Assembly: GCF_024713945.1 (NCBI RefSeq)
Contig: NC_134682.1
Span: forward strand, 1,922,001-1,986,000
DNA from: Dermatophagoides farinae
Taxonomy: Eukaryota; Arthropoda; Arachnida; Sarcoptiformes; Pyroglyphidae
Reading direction: 5' to 3'
DNA: 64,000 bases
The translations under genes and the position numbers were made by a program. Below the pieces are notes generated by a model. That model did no database searches and was not told where the DNA came from. It worked only from the letters and a program-made list of their open reading frames with translations. Shown piece by piece: positions 61,407 through 64,000 of the stretch. Position 1 is the stretch's first letter; each line of letters opens with the position of its first letter.

Positions 61407-63093
61407 GGTTATATGTAATGATTTGTATTCATGAGACGTGTTACACTATGGTGCTATGATGTTGGATTGTCAAAAAGTTCTAAATTTATCCATTCTCTGA
61501 TGATCATTTTGTTGATGATGATGACTATATATCTATGGATAGATAGTAACGGTGGAGGTGGAGGTGGAAATTATGAATGCTTCATTAATTAACTCTTCTC
61601 CGTTGTTTTTTTTTTTTGTTGTTTTGATCATAGAATCATTGGACTAATGTAATTTTTTTTCCAGTTTCGTCTCGATTATTCTGTGTATGTAGAACGTTGA
61701 TCTTTTTTTTCTGTTTTGTTTTCGAATTGGTTCGATTCTTTCCGGAATTTGTTTTATATTTGCTTATCAATTGCTCTGGTAAATGAATATTTGATGATTT
61801 ACGATGTAGTATGAGAATGTGAATGTGAGTAAATCGAATCGTTGATCATTATTTATTGAATGATGATAATAAATTTGGATAAAGATCGTTGTTGCTGGAA
61901 TCGTTATGACCTCAATTTTTTTTTGTATTTCGTTTCAAACATTAACAAAATATATGTAATAGTGGAAAGTGAAATGAAATGTCAACTCATGTGAAATTGT
62001 GTATAAATCAATCAAACATGGAAATGCTTTTCATATATATCGTAATGATAATCAAACAATGACAACAACGACAAAACTCGATGACAACCATTTGTAATGG
62101 ATTGATTTGATTCAAGATAAGATAAAAAGCAAAAAAAAATTATTATTCCGGTATATTATTCATATGGGATACTATGTAATAATGATTCTGAGGAAAAAAA
62201 ACTCGATATTATATAATGAATGCGTGTGTAGGTTGAAATGTATATTTACAAAATAAAAAATCATGAATGGAAATTTGAAATTAATCAGGTAATACACACA
62301 CACAAAATTGATAAATTGAAACATACAATGAATTTTTTTCTGGACAAATTAATTTAAAAAAAAAAATTTTTTCATTTCAAACAGATGATTATGATGCTGA
62401 TGATGATCTGGGGTATCGTTGCGTGTTATACATTTTTAATATGGCAAGAAAAAAAACTTTCGATAATTCAATTCATTAAGAATTGTTGTGAATAATAGTT
62501 GTGTGCGTGTCATTAATCAATCAAGAGAGAAAGCGAGAGAAAAAATTGATTTCGAATGATGAGTATCTGCTATTTACAATTACGAATCGATTCTGTATTG
62601 GACGAAAAAAAAATCATCACTAAATTAGCCAATGTTTGTGGCGGTTTGGTATTGGTGGGTTGTATGATGAATATTGTGCGATATTAGGGACCACACCTTG
62701 GACGAAAAAAAAAACAAGGGTTGTCCATTTTTTTTTCAGAATGAATTTTTTCTTTTCTAAATTGCGAAATTCAACCGACCACCGCCCGTATCAAAAACAG
62801 AGAAAATTCGTGACGAATTACTGTGTGGGAATAATTTGTTTAAAAAAAAAATTACTTTTATAATTTATGAATCATGTGTGTTTGTGTGTGTGTGGATTAT
62901 AAAAAAAAAATCAAATAATAATTGAGAATACCTGCAGTGTGAATTTAAAATTTAAATTAAAATTCAATTCAAAAAACAAAGTACATGTGGTAGGTGGTTG
63001 ATTTTTTTGTTGTGTTGAATATTTTGATGATGATGATGATGATGAAAAAAAAATTTTCATTTCATTTGCTGAATGTTTTTTTTTCATTTTCAT
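60640..63093. other. Non-coding stretch before the Wnt gene
   Basis: About 2.4 kb with no supported gene. A CAA run at 60841-60860, (TG)n at 61371-61403, a GTGGAG repeat near 61551-61567 and GAT units near 63027-63044. The part next to 63093 is Wnt 3' UTR. Confidence 0.55.
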
Positions 63094-64000
63094 TCAATTA
63101 CAACGATGTTCAATCATTCTTGTACGACATTGATCGCATTTAACCTGACAACACCAGACAAATTTACAATTACATTTTGTATCAACATCACGTTCAATGG
63201 TACGGTAACCACGGCCACAGCAAAGATATCGACATCCATCTAGACCATAACTGGTTGCATTACATATACGATCCGTTGTTCCAAATGATCCATGTCTATG
63301 ATATTTTTTTTTTTGTTTTGTTTTGGTCAAATTAATTTCAATGAACAATAAAGAATATTAATAGAAATAATACATACGATGCATTATGGAAACAGAAATC
63401 AGGTGAATCTTCCAAATAAACTAGATCACGTTTTGATGGTCTTTTAACATTTTTCTGTGCCGGTTTCAAACGGCTACGTTTTTTTCTACTTTGAACTATT
63501 TTTACATGTGTAGCACCATCAAATTTTTGTGCCAATTCCTGTCCAACTTCACGAAATGGTTTCAAACGACGCCAACAAACTTTTGCTGTACATGAACCGG
63601 ATACCCCGTGACATTTGCATACTAATTCCATTTTAGATTTGATAACCTTTGTTTTTTTTTTGTATGAATGTCGATTTTTTATATTCATTATGATTTATGA
63701 TGACATGACACACACACACACACACATACACAGTCGTAAAACAGATCAGAAAAAAAATTATAATCAAAATTCAAGGCCAACAAACAAACGATAAACTTAC
63801 CCGCCGTCCAACTTCATTATTATGTAAATTCATAACACCTTCGGATGTGTTTGGATCTTCAATCGAATCAATAAAACGTCGTGTAAATTCTGCACCATAA
63901 TAGATATCATCCGAACAACCGCCCCAATCCCATTTGCCTTGTACATCTTGACTTTTAACCTTATCATCACAACCACATTGGCTTAATTCACCTTTGGTAC
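63094..64000 (-). CDS. Wnt4: Wnt ligand, Wnt4-like, 3' part
   Basis: Three exons on the minus strand are visible: 64000-63801 (continuing outside), 63646-63378 and 63295-63094, in phase, about 222 residues. It is a secreted, lipid-modified signalling ligand for Frizzled receptors. The Porcupine acylation site is present ([10 protein letters not shown]), as are [25 protein letters not shown] and the cysteine-rich end [12 protein letters not shown] to [31 protein letters not shown] and [12 protein letters not shown] are closer to vertebrate Wnt4 (GELEKCGCD, KFDGATEV, DLVYLEPSPDFC) than to Wnt2, Wnt11 or Wnt16. A basic insert ([17 protein letters not shown]) lies in the linker. The start codon and signal peptide are outside the window. 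Confidence 0.93.

Noticed and set aside
61725-61745. GGTTCGATTC, like a tRNA B box
   Set aside because: No A box at the right distance and no acceptor-stem pairing; chance match.

Overview
The window looks like nuclear DNA of a small arthropod, most likely an astigmatid mite of the Dermatophagoides type. This is inferred from very AT-rich sequence, introns mostly of 50-80 bp with GT-AG ends, tightly packed genes on both strands, His/Gln/Asp runs encoded by CAT, CAA and GAT repeats, and metazoan gene content. I found no convincing rRNA, tRNA, CRISPR array, bacterial gene or retroviral element.

Layout, left to right. 1-1709 is the kinase/RNase end of the unfolded-protein-response sensor IRE1, with its 5' part outside the window. 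1878-3020 (-) is the ribosome biogenesis factor RPF1. It shares a 258-bp bidirectional promoter with TAF1 (3279-9518, +), the largest TFIID subunit. 9882-14203 (+) is a second, shortened TAF1-like gene lying in tandem behind the full one. It lacks the N-terminal TBP-binding region, the zinc knuckle and the second bromodomain, yet keeps one open frame and an unchanged 450-residue core. Then come exportin-T (14979-18420), a Cezanne-type OTU deubiquitinase (19894-22801), a 53BP1 homologue (24048-27850) and, on the minus strand, the RBR ubiquitin ligase ariadne-1 (28547-30570).

The middle of the window is largely one gene. Small exons encoding an EF-hand-like segment at 32007-32372 join in phase to a rhomboid protease exon at 48201-49631, giving an RHBDL/rhomboid-4-like gene split by an intron of about 15.8 kb. 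Two genes lie inside that intron on the opposite strand: TTC5 (32389-33751) and an intronless secreted carboxylesterase (38897-40708). The rest of the intron is non-coding and rich in simple repeats, with a small hAT-like MITE.

The right part holds a small secreted six-cysteine peptide (49770-49982, -), the oligosaccharyltransferase catalytic subunit STT3B (50989-53871), AIMP2 of the multi-tRNA-synthetase complex (54675-55658), CNOT2 of CCR4-NOT (55915-57669, -), the lysosome-positioning BORC subunit BORCS5 (57810-58484, -), an unusual DEG/ENaC-like channel (58967-60639, -) and the 3' half of a Wnt gene, most like Wnt4 (63094 to the window end, -).

Most genes are housekeeping and share no single pathway. 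The most notable item is the TAF1 tandem paralogue, followed by the nested-gene architecture of the rhomboid locus. Exon borders were set by hand from GT-AG sites, reading phase and remembered family sequences; no alignment was run.
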